DNA of 64,000 nt. Origin: Arthrobacter sp. zg-Y844 (GTDB lineage Bacteria > Actinomycetota > Actinomycetes > Actinomycetales > Micrococcaceae). The notes beneath the pieces were generated by a model. It was not told the DNA's origin. It made no database searches and saw only the letters and a program-made list of their open reading frames with translations. Both the position numbers and the translations under genes were made by a program. Each line of letters starts with the position of its first letter. The first letter of the stretch is position 1. Positions 31,115-41,762 of the stretch are shown piece after piece. The stretch covers positions 434,001-498,000 of the forward strand of contig NZ_JANFLS010000002.1 in the NCBI RefSeq assembly GCF_024385465.1, read 5' to 3'.

Positions 31115-33661
31115 ATGGACATGAAACTTCTTGAGCAGCTTGCCTCCGGCCCGTCCAGCACCCGCACCATCGATCCCGACGAGACCTACACGTCCTTCCT
31201 GGAGTGGGTGGAGAGCCGGGGAATGTCGCTGTACCCGGCGCAGGACGAGGCAGTGATGGAGCTGGTGACGGGCAACAACGTCATCCTGGCCACCCCCACC
31301 GGGTCCGGCAAATCTATGGTGGCGATTGCTGCGCATTTCCATGCCATGGCGCACGATGAGCGCAGTTACTACACCGCCCCCATCAAGGCCCTGGTGTCGG
31401 AGAAGTTCTTTGCCCTGTGCGAGATCTTCGGTGCCGAGAACGTCGGCATGGTCACCGGCGACTCCTCCGTCAACAAGGACGCCCCGATCATCTGCTGCAC
31501 CGCGGAGATCCTGGCCAACATCGCCCTGCGCGAAGGGGCGGACGCGGACCTGGGCACCGTCATCATGGACGAGTTCCATTTCTACTCGGACCCGCAGCGC
31601 GGCTGGGCCTGGCAGGTTCCGCTGCTGGAGCTGCCGCAGGCCCAGTTCCTGCTCATGTCCGCCACCCTGGGCGACATGACCCGGATCGCCAATGAGCTCA
31701 GCGAACTCACCAACCGGGACACCGTCACGGTGTCCTCCGTGCAGCGGCCCATCCCCCTGCACTACTACTACGTGGAGACACCGGTCCAGGAATCCCTGGA
31801 GGAGCTGCTGGCCACCAAGCAGGTGCCGGTCTACGTAGTGCACTTTTCCCAGATCGAAGCCATTGACCGGGCCCAGGCCCTGATGAGCATCAATGTCTGC
31901 ACCCGCGAGGAAAAGGACCGGATTGCGGAGCTGATTGCCGGCTTCCGGTTCGCCCCCGGCTTCGGCAAGACCCTGAACCGGCTGGTCCGGCACGGCATCG
32001 GCGTGCACCACGCCGGCATGCTGCCCAAGTACCGCCGCCTGGTGGAGCAGTTGGCGCAGGCCGGCCTGCTGAAGGTCATCTGCGGCACTGACACCCTTGG
32101 GGTCGGCATCAACGTGCCCATCCGCACAGTGCTGATCACCGCCCTGTCCAAGTACGACGGCACGCGCACCCGGCCCCTGAAGGTCCGCGAGTTCCACCAG
32201 ATCGCCGGGCGCGCCGGGCGGGCCGGCTATGACACGGCGGGCACCGTCGTCGTACAGGCACCGGAACATGTGATCGAGAACGTCAAGGCGATGGCCAAGG
32301 CGCAGGCGAAGTTCGGTGATGACCAGAAGAAGCTGCGCCAGGTGGTGAAGAAGAAACCGCAGGCCGGGTTTGTGTCCTGGGGCAAGCCCACCTTCGAGAA
32401 GCTGGTGGACGGTACCCCGGAGCCGCTGACCTCCAGCTTCAACATCACCCACTCCATGCTGCTGAACCTGCTGGAGCGCCCGGGTGACCCGTTCACCGCG
32501 GCCAAGAAACTGCTCACCAACAACCACGAGACCCGGTCCTCCCAGCTGGCCCTGATGAAGAAGGCCCTGAGCATCTACCGGGAGCTGAAGACCGCCGGCA
32601 TCGTCGAGGTGCTGCCCGAGCCCGACGCCGACGGCCGCACCGTCCGCCTGAAGGTGCACCTGCAGCCGAACTTCGCCCTCAACCAGCCGCTGTCCCCGTT
32701 TGCCATGGCCTCCCTGGAGATCCTGGACCCGGACAGCCCGTCCTACGCCCTGGACGTGGTGTCCGTGATCGAGGCGATCATGGAAAAGCCCCGGCAGGTC
32801 CTCTCCGCCCAGGAGAAGAAGGCCCGCGGCGAGGCGATCGCCGCCATGAAGTCCCAGGGCATCGAGTACGACGAGCGGATGGCCCTGCTGGAGGAAGTCA
32901 CTTATCCGCAGCCGCTGGCGGAGCTGCTGGAGCAGTCCTTCGAGGTGTACCGGTCCGGTGCTCCCTGGCTGGGCGAGTTCGAACTCAGTCCCAAATCGAT
33001 TGTCCGCGACATGTACGAGCGGGCCATGAGCTTCGGCGAATACGTGCAGTTCTACTCGCTGGCCCGTTCCGAAGGCGTGCTGCTGCGCTACCTCTCGGAC
33101 ACCTACAAGGCCCTGCTGCACACCGTCCCGCCGGAACGGCTGCGCGAAGACCTGGAAGACATCATCGAGTGGCTGGGCGAGCTGGTCCGCCAGACCGATT
33201 CCTCGCTGCTGGACGAATGGGAAGAGCTGACCAACGGCATCAACCCCGATGCTTCGAACGAACCGGTCCTTCCGCCGGTGCCGGACCGGCTGACCGCCAA
33301 CGTGCGGGCCTTCCGGGTCATGGTCCGCAACGAGATGTTCTCCCGGGTGAAGCTCTTTGCCGACGAGGACGACCGTGCCCTGGGCGAGCTCGACGGCGAC
33401 GCCGGCTGGGACGCCGACCGCTGGGCCGAGGTCCTGGACGCGTACTTCGAGGAACACGAGGACATCGACGACGGTCCCGACGGCCGCGGCCCGAACCTGC
33501 TGATCATCAAGGAACTGCCCGGCAAATGGGAAGTCCGGCAGATCTTCAAGGACCCGGCCAACCACCTGGACTGGGGCATCACTGCGGAAGTGGACCTGCC
33601 CGCCTCGGATGAAGCCGGCAGCCCCGTCATCAAGGTGATCACCGCCGGCCGCCTGGATTAG
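31115..33661 (+). CDS. DExH-box (Ski2-like) RNA/DNA helicase
   Basis: An 848-aa superfamily 2 helicase. Motif I is TPTGSGKSM, followed by Ia TAPIKALVSEKFF, motif II DEFH, motif III LMSATLGDM, and motif VI QIAGRAGRAGYDTAG. The C-terminal half, about 350 residues, matches the extension typical of actinobacterial Ski2-type helicases. The target is unknown, with RNA turnover or ribosome maintenance likely. The true start may be ATG 31121, judging from the promoter position. It is divergent from the tam-like gene. Confidence 0.9.
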   Translation: MDMKLLEQLASGPSSTRTIDPDETYTSFLEWVESRGMSLYPAQDEAVMELVTGNNVILATPTGSGKSMVAIAAHFHAMAHDERSYYTAPIKALVSEKFFALCEIFGAENVGMVTGDSSVNKDAPIICCTAEILANIALREGADADLGTVIMDEFHFYSDPQRGWAWQVPLLELPQAQFLLMSATLGDMTRIANELSELTNRDTVTVSSVQRPIPLHYYYVETPVQESLEELLATKQVPVYVVHFSQIEAIDRAQALMSINVCTREEKDRIAELIAGFRFAPGFGKTLNRLVRHGIGVHHAGMLPKYRRLVEQLAQAGLLKVICGTDTLGVGINVPIRTVLITALSKYDGTRTRPLKVREFHQIAGRAGRAGYDTAGTVVVQAPEHVIENVKAMAKAQAKFGDDQKKLRQVVKKKPQAGFVSWGKPTFEKLVDGTPEPLTSSFNITHSMLLNLLERPGDPFTAAKKLLTNNHETRSSQLALMKKALSIYRELKTAGIVEVLPEPDADGRTVRLKVHLQPNFALNQPLSPFAMASLEILDPDSPSYALDVVSVIEAIMEKPRQVLSAQEKKARGEAIAAMKSQGIEYDERMALLEEVTYPQPLAELLEQSFEVYRSGAPWLGEFELSPKSIVRDMYERAMSFGEYVQFYSLARSEGVLLRYLSDTYKALLHTVPPERLREDLEDIIEWLGELVRQTDSSLLDEWEELTNGINPDASNEPVLPPVPDRLTANVRAFRVMVRNEMFSRVKLFADEDDRALGELDGDAGWDADRWAEVLDAYFEEHEDIDDGPDGRGPNLLIIKELPGKWEVRQIFKDPANHLDWGITAEVDLPASDEAGSPVIKVITAGRLD

Positions 33662-33664
33662 GCT
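33659..33664 (+). promoter_or_regulatory. -10 hexamer of the GNAT gene, overlapping the helicase stop
   Basis: TAGGCT is followed by 7 nt and the ATG at 33672. Its TAG is the helicase stop codon (33659-33661). Confidence 0.5.
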
Positions 33665-33671
33665 GGGCAGC

Positions 33672-34160
33672 ATGCAGATCCGTCCCGCACGTCGAGAAGA
33701 CGTTCCCGTCATCCTCGAACTGATCCATGACCTTGCCATCTATGAAAAAGAGCCGCACGCGGTAAAAAACACCGTGGAGGCCCTGGAAGCCAACCTCTTC
33801 GGCGAGCACCCGGCCATCTTCGCCCACGTGGCGGTGGAGCACGGAGCGATACAGGGCTTTGCCCTCTGGTTCCTGAACTACTCCACCTGGGAGGGCGTGC
33901 ACGGCATCTACCTCGAGGACCTCTATGTCCGGCCCGAGGCCCGGGCCGGGGGCATCGGCAAGGCGCTGCTGCGCACGCTGGCGGAAACCGCCGTCGAGCG
34001 CGGCTACGCCCGGGTCGAATGGTGCGTGCTGAACTGGAACGAACCCTCCATCGGCTTCTACAAATCCCTGGGTGCCGTCCCGCAGGATGACTGGACCACG
34101 TTCCGGCTCGCCGGGGACGCACTGGCCAGCTTCGGCACCTCGTCAGAGGCGGCGAAGTGA
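33672..34160 (+). CDS. GNAT-family N-acetyltransferase, diamine/spermidine acetyltransferase-like
   Basis: A 162-aa single GNAT domain. The acetyl-CoA-binding motif is YVRPEARAGGIGKALL (about 91-106), with YLEDLYV before it and LNWNEPSIGFYKSLGA after it, a pattern shared with SSAT-like diamine acetyltransferases and thialysine acetyltransferases. The gene overlaps the peptidase by 4 bp (GTGA), so they are co-translated. The substrate is not proven. Confidence 0.85.
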   Translation: MQIRPARREDVPVILELIHDLAIYEKEPHAVKNTVEALEANLFGEHPAIFAHVAVEHGAIQGFALWFLNYSTWEGVHGIYLEDLYVRPEARAGGIGKALLRTLAETAVERGYARVEWCVLNWNEPSIGFYKSLGAVPQDDWTTFRLAGDALASFGTSSEAAK

Positions 34161-35485
34161 CCGCCGTCCCGCACATCCCTGTCCCCCACTCCGCCTCGCG
34201 CATCTACCCGGTGCGCGGCATGAATGTGACGGACCACTGGTTTACCGTGCCGCTGGACCACTCGGCTCCGGACGGCGAAACCATCACGGTCTTTGCCCGC
34301 GAATACGTCGACGCCGAACTGCCCGCGGGTGACATCGAAGACCTGCCGTGGCTGCTGTACCTGCAGGGCGGCCCCGGCGGCAAGGGCAACCGGCTGCTGC
34401 AGTTCGGCGGCTGGACGAAGGCGGCGTCCAAGCACTTCCGGATCCTGATGCTGGACCAGCGCGGCACCGGGCTTTCCACTCCGGCGGACCGGCAGACCCT
34501 GCCGCGCCGCGGAGACTCTGCGGCGCAGGCAGCGTATCTCACCCATTTCCGGGCAGATTCAATTGTGGCCGACGCCGAACTGATCCGGCAGGCCCTCGGC
34601 TCAGGGCCGTGGAGCACCTACGGGCAGAGCTACGGCGGCTTCTGCACCCTGACCTACCTCTCCTTCGCCCCCGAGGGACTGCGCGAATGCCTCGTCACCG
34701 GCGGGTTGGCCCCCTTGACGGGACCCGCGGACCGGGTCTACGAGGCAACCTTCCGGCGGGTGGCGGCACGCAACGCGGAGTACTTCGGACGCTACCCGGA
34801 AGACCGGGAGACCACCACTCGGATTGCCCGGCACCTCGAGTCCGTCCCGGAGTTCCTGCCCACCGGGGAACGGCTGACCGTGCGGCGTTTCCAGATGGCC
34901 GGGTCCTATCTGGGCGGCAACACCCGGGTGGACGGGCTGCATTACCTGCTGCAGGAAGCCTTCGTTCCCACCCCCGACGGCGAACGCCTCTCGGATACCT
35001 TCCTGGAGGCCGTCCACGGGCTGGTCACCCGTGCCCCGAATCCGCTGTACGCGGTGATGCACGAGTCCATCTACGGCCAGGGCGAGGCCACCAACTGGGC
35101 CGCGGAGCGCGTCCTGGAGTCCTTCCCCGAGTTCGAACCCACGGCCACGGAACCGCTCTTCACCGGCGAGATGGTCTACCCGTGGTACTTCGACGAGGAT
35201 CCGGCGCTCGTCCCGCTTCGCGGCACGGCAGAACTGCTGGCCCGGAAGTCGGACTGGGATCCCCTCTACGACACCGCCCAACTGGCGCGCAACACCGTGC
35301 CCGTGGCCGCGGCCGTCTACACGGACGACATTTACGTGGACCGGGAGCTTTCCCTGGAGACGGCCGGCGCCGTGAAGGGACTGCAGGTCTGGGAAACCGC
35401 CGATTTCCACCACGACGGAATTGCGGACGACGGCGAGGCCATCTTCAACCGCCTGCTGGGCATGGTCCGCGGCAAGGACGCGTAG
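34157..35485 (+). CDS. Alpha/beta hydrolase, proline iminopeptidase-like (family S33)
   Basis: A 442-aa cytoplasmic protein with no signal peptide. Seen: the oxyanion-hole LLYLQGGPGGKG (about 66-77), LDQRGTGLSTP, and the nucleophile elbow GQSYGG. This matches the longer S33 prolyl aminopeptidases. The candidate catalytic Asp and His are in DDIYVD and FHHDG near the C-terminus. It is coupled to the GNAT gene and ends at a strong terminator. Confidence 0.88.
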   Translation: MTAVPHIPVPHSASRIYPVRGMNVTDHWFTVPLDHSAPDGETITVFAREYVDAELPAGDIEDLPWLLYLQGGPGGKGNRLLQFGGWTKAASKHFRILMLDQRGTGLSTPADRQTLPRRGDSAAQAAYLTHFRADSIVADAELIRQALGSGPWSTYGQSYGGFCTLTYLSFAPEGLRECLVTGGLAPLTGPADRVYEATFRRVAARNAEYFGRYPEDRETTTRIARHLESVPEFLPTGERLTVRRFQMAGSYLGGNTRVDGLHYLLQEAFVPTPDGERLSDTFLEAVHGLVTRAPNPLYAVMHESIYGQGEATNWAAERVLESFPEFEPTATEPLFTGEMVYPWYFDEDPALVPLRGTAELLARKSDWDPLYDTAQLARNTVPVAAAVYTDDIYVDRELSLETAGAVKGLQVWETADFHHDGIADDGEAIFNRLLGMVRGKDA

Positions 35486-35496
35486 GGTCAAAGGCA

Positions 35497-35530
35497 AAGG
35501 CAGGTCCCCGGCGTACCGGGGACCTGCCTT
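35497..35530. terminator. Terminator after the S33 peptidase, bidirectional
   Basis: A perfect 15-bp stem (35497-35511 with 35516-35530) with a CGTA loop, then CGTTGTCTTG. It is 11 bp past the peptidase stop and also 17 bp beyond the convergent 62-aa gene. Confidence 0.9.
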
Positions 35531-35547
35531 CGTTGTCTTGGTGGCCG

Positions 35548-35736
35548 CTACAGCGGACGGTCAGCGAGTTTCCGGACCCATTCCGGGGTGGGCTTGCCGA
35601 GCTTGCGGTCGGTGGTGAGCCGGAGCCGTGCGGCCCGGATCTGCACCCGTTCGCGGTCCCGATCGCGTTCGGCCTGATCGGCCTGATCGGCGGGGACCTT
35701 AGAGCCTCGTGCCAGCGGCAGTGCTGCTGTTGTCAT
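35548..35736 (-). CDS. Small basic protein of unknown function (62 aa)
   Basis: Not recognised. Start chosen at ATG 35736, which has GGAGGAGG upstream. The first 38 bp overlap the preceding one-TM gene in another frame. The product is charged and helical: a heptad-like DQADQAERDRDRERVQI stretch, then Arg-rich RAARLRLTTDRK and PEWVRKLADRPL. It has no membrane segment and no cysteine. The strong ribosome site and the overlap suggest it is made together with its neighbour. Confidence 0.55.
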   Translation of the reverse strand: MTTAALPLARGSKVPADQADQAERDRDRERVQIRAARLRLTTDRKLGKPTPEWVRKLADRPL

Positions 35737-36154
35737 CGTCAGCCTCCTCCGTTCCGCGTGCGCTCGTGATGTTTTCATTCTGGCTCATATCGCCGGTCGA
35801 GTCCACTATCGCCGTCAGCGGGCGTGCCCACGCAATGCTGATGATAGCCGCTTCCTCGGTTCCGGCAAGGTCACTCTGGGCCAGCAGGTCCAGGACGCCC
35901 AGGCCCGTCTCCTGGCGGCGGGGATCATCCGACAGGGAGGCCTCGATGGCCCACTGGGCGCGGGTCCACCACTCCGAGCGCTGATCCGCCTTCCGGCGCT
36001 GCTCCAGTGTCTTCCAGCCGACAAAGAAGGTCAGGGCGCCGGCGAGCAGGACCGCCAGCGGGCCAAGGGCAGCGAGGATTTCCCACCAGGGTGCGCCGCC
36101 GAAAGGAACTGACGCAGCCGCCTCCGGCGGCGGGGTGGGTGGCGGAGAGAACAT
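35699..36154 (-). CDS. One-transmembrane protein of unknown function (151 aa)
   Basis: A Pro-rich N-terminus (FSPPPTPPPE), one hydrophobic segment (about 24-45, ILAALGPLAVLLAGALTFFV), then a cytoplasmic helical domain with QRRKADQRSEWWTRAQWAIE and ETGLGVLDLLAQS, and an acidic Asn/Thr-rich tail. The WW...QWA..E and ETGL.VL pattern looks like a family of actinobacterial membrane proteins, but I cannot name it. ATG 36154 is chosen because TAAGGT lies 6 nt upstream. GTG 36160 is the alternative. Confidence 0.65.
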   Translation of the reverse strand: MFSPPPTPPPEAAASVPFGGAPWWEILAALGPLAVLLAGALTFFVGWKTLEQRRKADQRSEWWTRAQWAIEASLSDDPRRQETGLGVLDLLAQSDLAGTEEAAIISIAWARPLTAIVDSTGDMSQNENITSARGTEEADDDNSSTAAGTRL

Positions 36155-36160
36155 ATCCAC

Positions 36161-36166
36161 ACCTTA
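36161..36166 (-). promoter_or_regulatory. -10 hexamer of the one-TM gene
   Basis: TAAGGT, six bases (GTGGAT), then ATG 36154. It falls between the Nudix stop and this gene. Confidence 0.5.
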
Positions 36167-36202
36167 GCCGCCGCCTGTGACACTCCCGGGCATTAGGTGC
36201 GG

Positions 36203-36763
36203 CTACTGGCCGGTTGTCCGGTCACCCGTCCAGAACGCGTAGGCGGACAACGTCAGGCCGTCGGCTATCTCCCCTGCCGCCATGAGGGCCGGGACACTGT
36301 CCACCGGGACCCAGCGGAACCCATCTATTTCACCGTCGCGGGTGAGCGGTTCCGCGGACCGGTCCACGGTGGCCGCGACAACCACTGCATGGCCCTGCAG
36401 GAGAGAGCTGTCTGCCCACACGGACCCCAGTACCCGGAAGCGGGCACCCTGCAGTCCGGTTTCCTCTTCCAGCTCGCGCGCTGCATCGCGGACGGCCAGG
36501 TCCGGCCCGGAGCCGGCAGGGCTCCCGAACCCCCTCGGAAACTCGAGGAAACTGCGCCCGGCTGCAGGCCGCCAGTGCTCCACCATGGCAAAGTGGCCGT
36601 CGGCCACCGCGACGATGACCACGCCGGGGGTGCCGTGTTCCGCAACAAGCCGGTGCTGCAGCCAGGACCTTCCGTTGCGGGTGACCTCTTCGGTCCACAG
36701 TTCAAGGCTTGGCGGTCCGGACCAGGCATACACCAGGCTCTGGCCCGGGCGAGGCTCCGGCAT
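36203..36763 (-). CDS. Nudix hydrolase
   Basis: A 186-aa protein, probably an ADP-ribose or other nucleoside-diphosphate-X pyrophosphatase. The Nudix core RELEEETGL is clear (about 98-106). The first Glu of the usual Nudix box appears as Asp and the leading Gly spacing is irregular, so the box is slightly degenerate. The preceding EFPRGFG resembles the EXPaG of ADP-ribose pyrophosphatases. The ATG shares one base with the stop codon of the 457-aa gene (TGATG), implying coupled translation. Confidence 0.8.
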   Translation of the reverse strand: MPEPRPGQSLVYAWSGPPSLELWTEEVTRNGRSWLQHRLVAEHGTPGVVIVAVADGHFAMVEHWRPAAGRSFLEFPRGFGSPAGSGPDLAVRDAARELEEETGLQGARFRVLGSVWADSSLLQGHAVVVAATVDRSAEPLTRDGEIDGFRWVPVDSVPALMAAGEIADGLTLSAYAFWTGDRTTGQ

Positions 36764-38136
36764 CACCGCGGGACTGCCGGGAAGTGGATATGTGCTCTCA
36801 TTTTCTTCTTTCGCGTTGCGTGCAGCTCGGCAAACTCCACCAGGGGGACACCCAGGACAACCGTAGCTATGGCTGAACCGACGCCGGCAAGCAGGTTGGA
36901 GAAAAAGCCCGCCGTCAAGGTGCCGACGACGGCCGGCAGGAGCGTCAGCGCAATCCTCGTCCACATGGCTTTCCGGTCCTCCCCCAGGCTGACCGCGGCA
37001 TTCGACCTGGCGACGGCATAGGCAAGTGCGTCGGATGTTTTCTGGCTTGGACGGGTCTGCCAATCGTGGATGGCTGACCGGGCCTGATGCCGCAGGACTG
37101 CATAAACCTGCGGCGGCATATCGTGGAGGGTGGCCACCAGGCTCCCCTGGAACTGGATGGTTTCACCTCCGGTCGGGCCCCGCCCGCGGCGCTGCGCCTC
37201 CTGCATAACGGTGTCCTCGCGGAACCGGAGCCAGTTGGTCTCATGCTGCTCAGCCATGGCGTCGAAATACGCGCCCATCCACCAGTCCTGCAGAAGCGTC
37301 GCGTTGCCTGCCAGCCGGGGCGCGTTTGCATCAAGGTAGGACAGTGCGGCGGTACGGATCACGGTTTCCGACAGGAACTGCACGGCGGCGTCGGCCTCCG
37401 GCTCCGAATCGCGGAGTTCCCGTACGACGGCGGCCCGCCGGGACAACGCTCCCCTCAGGCCGAACGGTTCCCGGGTCCTTTCACGGACACGTATCTGATC
37501 TGCGGCTGCTTCGGCAAACCACGCTTCCCAGGCCCGGGCGAGCTGGTCGAATTCTCCCGTGGGCGCCTGGACATGCTGGTCTGCGTCCAGGCCTTCCCAG
37601 GCAGCCTGCAGTTCGGCCGCCACCGTCCGCGCCACCTCGGACGCCGGACAGCTGCGAAGCCGGGCGCTGCTCCTGGCATGGAGGGCGGCCGCCAACGGGC
37701 GCGGTGTTTCCCAGAACATCGCCAACGAAGAAAACTCGAACTCCGCCAGGACCGGACTCAACGGATCCGTGCCCAGCAGGAGGAAGCGCAGGCTCTCCTC
37801 CAAGGAGGGCTTCCGCGCCACGACGGAGAACGTCTGGTCGAAGGAACCGGTGCGGGCGAGGAGCGTCCGGACGGCATCGGGGCCCCGATCCAGGAAGAAG
37901 GCGCCGTCGAGCAGCTGCACATCCAGCAGCAGAATCTCCCGGCTCAGGAGGTCGGCTGCCCGCAGCATGCCCGGGAAAGACACCCGGTTTTCCGGTGCAG
38001 CCGCCACGTCCGGGTCGGTAAAGAGTGCCTCGTCGGAGACCAATGAACGGAAAGTGTTCTTTTGCTCCACGGTGTCGAAGTCGAAAACCAGGGTCCGCTT
38101 CATTTGGAGCGGTTGTGAGCCACCAGCGTCAACCAC
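36763..38136 (-). CDS. Unknown protein with C-terminal membrane hairpin (457 aa)
   Basis: Not recognised. The long soluble part (about 1-390) is mostly helical, with RTLVFDFDTVEQKNTF near the start, several Trp-rich helices (RAWEAWFAEAA, LLQDWWMGAYFDAM, ETNWLRFRED), and QVYAVLRHQARSAIHDWQTR. Then come two hydrophobic stretches (about 398-428, TLLPAVVGTLTAGFF and AGVGSAIATVVLGVPL) and a basic tail (TRKKKMR). The GTG start has GGAGG about 12 bp upstream. ATG 38103 (MKRTLVF) is possible but has no ribosome site. It is coupled to the Nudix gene. Confidence 0.65.
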   Translation of the reverse strand: MVDAGGSQPLQMKRTLVFDFDTVEQKNTFRSLVSDEALFTDPDVAAAPENRVSFPGMLRAADLLSREILLLDVQLLDGAFFLDRGPDAVRTLLARTGSFDQTFSVVARKPSLEESLRFLLLGTDPLSPVLAEFEFSSLAMFWETPRPLAAALHARSSARLRSCPASEVARTVAAELQAAWEGLDADQHVQAPTGEFDQLARAWEAWFAEAAADQIRVRERTREPFGLRGALSRRAAVVRELRDSEPEADAAVQFLSETVIRTAALSYLDANAPRLAGNATLLQDWWMGAYFDAMAEQHETNWLRFREDTVMQEAQRRGRGPTGGETIQFQGSLVATLHDMPPQVYAVLRHQARSAIHDWQTRPSQKTSDALAYAVARSNAAVSLGEDRKAMWTRIALTLLPAVVGTLTAGFFSNLLAGVGSAIATVVLGVPLVEFAELHATRKKKMRAHIHFPAVPR

Positions 38137-38276
38137 GGTGTTGCCCTGCCTCCGGTAGGTTCGTCCGGCGTGCGGTTCCCCCCGGCTCAGTCATCCTGCA
38201 ACCATAAGCGCGGCCTGGGCGATGACTGAAATTACCGGTCCACGGTCCGGGCCATACCTGGGGGAACGGCGCCCGC

Positions 38277-40355
<2,079 letters not shown>

Positions 40356-40362
40356 GCCTATA

Positions 40363-40368
40363 AAACTA
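40363..40368 (-). promoter_or_regulatory. -10 hexamer of uvrB (leaderless)
   Basis: TAGTTT, seven bases (TATAGGC), ATG 40355. No LexA-type palindrome is visible in the 57-bp gap to coaE. Confidence 0.55.
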
Positions 40369-40412
40369 CTCCGGTCCGCGGACAGCCGCGGTCCGCTTTG
40401 CTAGGGGCTGAA

Positions 40413-41033
40413 CTACCGGCCGGCCCGGCTCCGCGCCTCGTTCAGCGGCACCAGCCGGGTCTCCCAGAGGTCGCGTACGGCGGCCGCCAGTTCCTCGGGG
40501 GTGCCGGTGTTGTGCAGGACGACGTCGGCCGCCTCCGCCCGCTGTTCGGGAGTGGCCTGCGCGGCGATCCGGGCGCGCGCGGCCTCGGGATCCATCCCCC
40601 GGTCCTGCACCATGCGCTGCAGCCGCACGTCCTCGGGCGCCTCCACCACGACGACGAAGTCGAAGTTCCCGGCCTGGCCGGTTTCCACCAGCAGCGGGAT
40701 GTCCTGGACCAGGATCCCGTCCGGCGGAGCCTCCGCCGCAAGCTGCGCCGCCCGCGCCCGGACCAGCGGATGGACAATGCCGTTCAGTACGGCACGGCGT
40801 TCCTCGTCGCCGAAGACCACGGCGGCCAGCGCCGGGCGGTCCAGCGAGCCGTCCGCGGCCAGGACCTGAGAGCCGAAGGCCTCGACGACGGCGGCCAGGC
40901 CTTCCGTGCCCGGCGCCACCACTTCACGGGCCAGGGCATCGGCGTCCACCAGCACGGCACCGCGCTGGACGAGGGTCCGGGCGACCAGGGATTTTCCGGC
41001 GGCGATCCCGCCGGTGAGTCCAACCTTGAGCAT
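40413..41033 (-). CDS. coaE: Dephospho-CoA kinase
   Basis: Last step of coenzyme A synthesis, phosphorylating the 3'-hydroxyl of dephospho-CoA. The 206-aa P-loop kinase has Walker [12 protein letters not shown] (5-15), [10 protein letters not shown], and the lid [20 protein letters not shown]. No C-terminal UPF0157 fusion, unlike mycobacterial CoaE. TAAGGT lies 6 nt upstream of the ATG. It is divergent from the YigZ gene across a 51-bp spacer. Confidence 0.95.
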   Translation of the reverse strand: MLKVGLTGGIAAGKSLVARTLVQRGAVLVDADALAREVVAPGTEGLAAVVEAFGSQVLAADGSLDRPALAAVVFGDEERRAVLNGIVHPLVRARAAQLAAEAPPDGILVQDIPLLVETGQAGNFDFVVVVEAPEDVRLQRMVQDRGMDPEAARARIAAQATPEQRAEAADVVLHNTGTPEELAAAVRDLWETRLVPLNEARSRAGR

Positions 41034-41039
41034 GCCCCC

Positions 41040-41045
41040 ACCTTA
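41040..41045 (-). promoter_or_regulatory. -10 hexamer of coaE (leaderless)
   Basis: TAAGGT, six bases (GGGGGC), ATG 41033. The GGGGG could act weakly as a ribosome site if the message starts further upstream. Confidence 0.55.
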
Positions 41046-41072
41046 CCGCCGTCCCGGGCCGGAACCGCCTAC

Positions 41073-41078
41073 TAGACT
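41073..41078 (+). promoter_or_regulatory. -10 hexamer of the YigZ gene (leaderless)
   Basis: TAGACT, six bases (GGAAGG), GTG 41085. It is 27 bp from the opposing coaE hexamer. Confidence 0.55.
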
Positions 41079-41084
41079 GGAAGG

Positions 41085-41762
41085 GTGAGCGATATCGACG
41101 CGGCGGCGGGGCGCTACACCACCATCGCCGGTGAACACCGCGCTGAACTCGAAATCAGACGCTCACGCTTCATCACCGTGCTGCGCCGCACCGAAACCGA
41201 GGAGCAGGCGCGCGCCCTGGTGGCGGACCTGCGCCGTGAGTTCCATGACGCCCGGCACCACTGCAGCGCCTTCGTGCTGGGCCCCGGGCGCGAGGTCCAG
41301 CGTTCCAACGACGACGGCGAACCCTCCGGCACCGCCGGCATTCCGATGCTGGAAGCGCTCACCAAGCGGGAAACCTTCAACGGAGCGACCGACCTCAGCG
41401 ACATCACTGCCGTGACCGTCCGCTACTTCGGCGGGATCCTCCTCGGCGCGGGCGGGCTGGTGCGTGCCTACTCCGAGTCCGTCTCCTCGGCCCTCGACAC
41501 CGCTCCCCTGCTGCGCCGACGGCGGATGCAGCTTTACGGCATTCCGGCCGGACACTCCGCCGCCGGAAGGCTGGAAAACGACCTCCGTACCGCAGGCGTC
41601 AGCGTGCTGGGCACGGATTATTCCGCCGCCGGTGCCTCCATCAACGTCGCCCTGCCGGACACCCCCGACGCCCTGGCTGCCTTCCATGCCAGGCTCGCCT
41701 CCCTGACCGCCGGAGCCTCCGAACCGGTCCCCCTTGGAACAGAATGGATCGACCGTGAGTGA
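41085..41762 (+). CDS. YigZ/IMPACT family protein
   Basis: A 225-aa protein with the N-terminal UPF0029 domain (SRFITVLRRTETEEQA, then the hallmark SNDDGEPSGTAGIPMLEAL near residues 73-91 and RYFGGILLGAGGLVRAYS) and a C-terminal DUF1949-type domain. The eukaryotic relative IMPACT modulates the kinase Gcn2, while the bacterial role is unclear. The stop overlaps the methyltransferase start by 8 bp (GTGAGTGA). Confidence 0.93.
   Translation: MSDIDAAAGRYTTIAGEHRAELEIRRSRFITVLRRTETEEQARALVADLRREFHDARHHCSAFVLGPGREVQRSNDDGEPSGTAGIPMLEALTKRETFNGATDLSDITAVTVRYFGGILLGAGGLVRAYSESVSSALDTAPLLRRRRMQLYGIPAGHSAAGRLENDLRTAGVSVLGTDYSAAGASINVALPDTPDALAAFHARLASLTAGASEPVPLGTEWIDRE

Noticed and set aside
30272-33739. 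A 1155-codon open frame on the minus strand through the helicase and tam genes
   Set aside because: Only its last 259 codons (the tam-like gene) match a known protein. The rest is the high-GC antisense shadow of the helicase, which has full helicase motifs on the plus strand.
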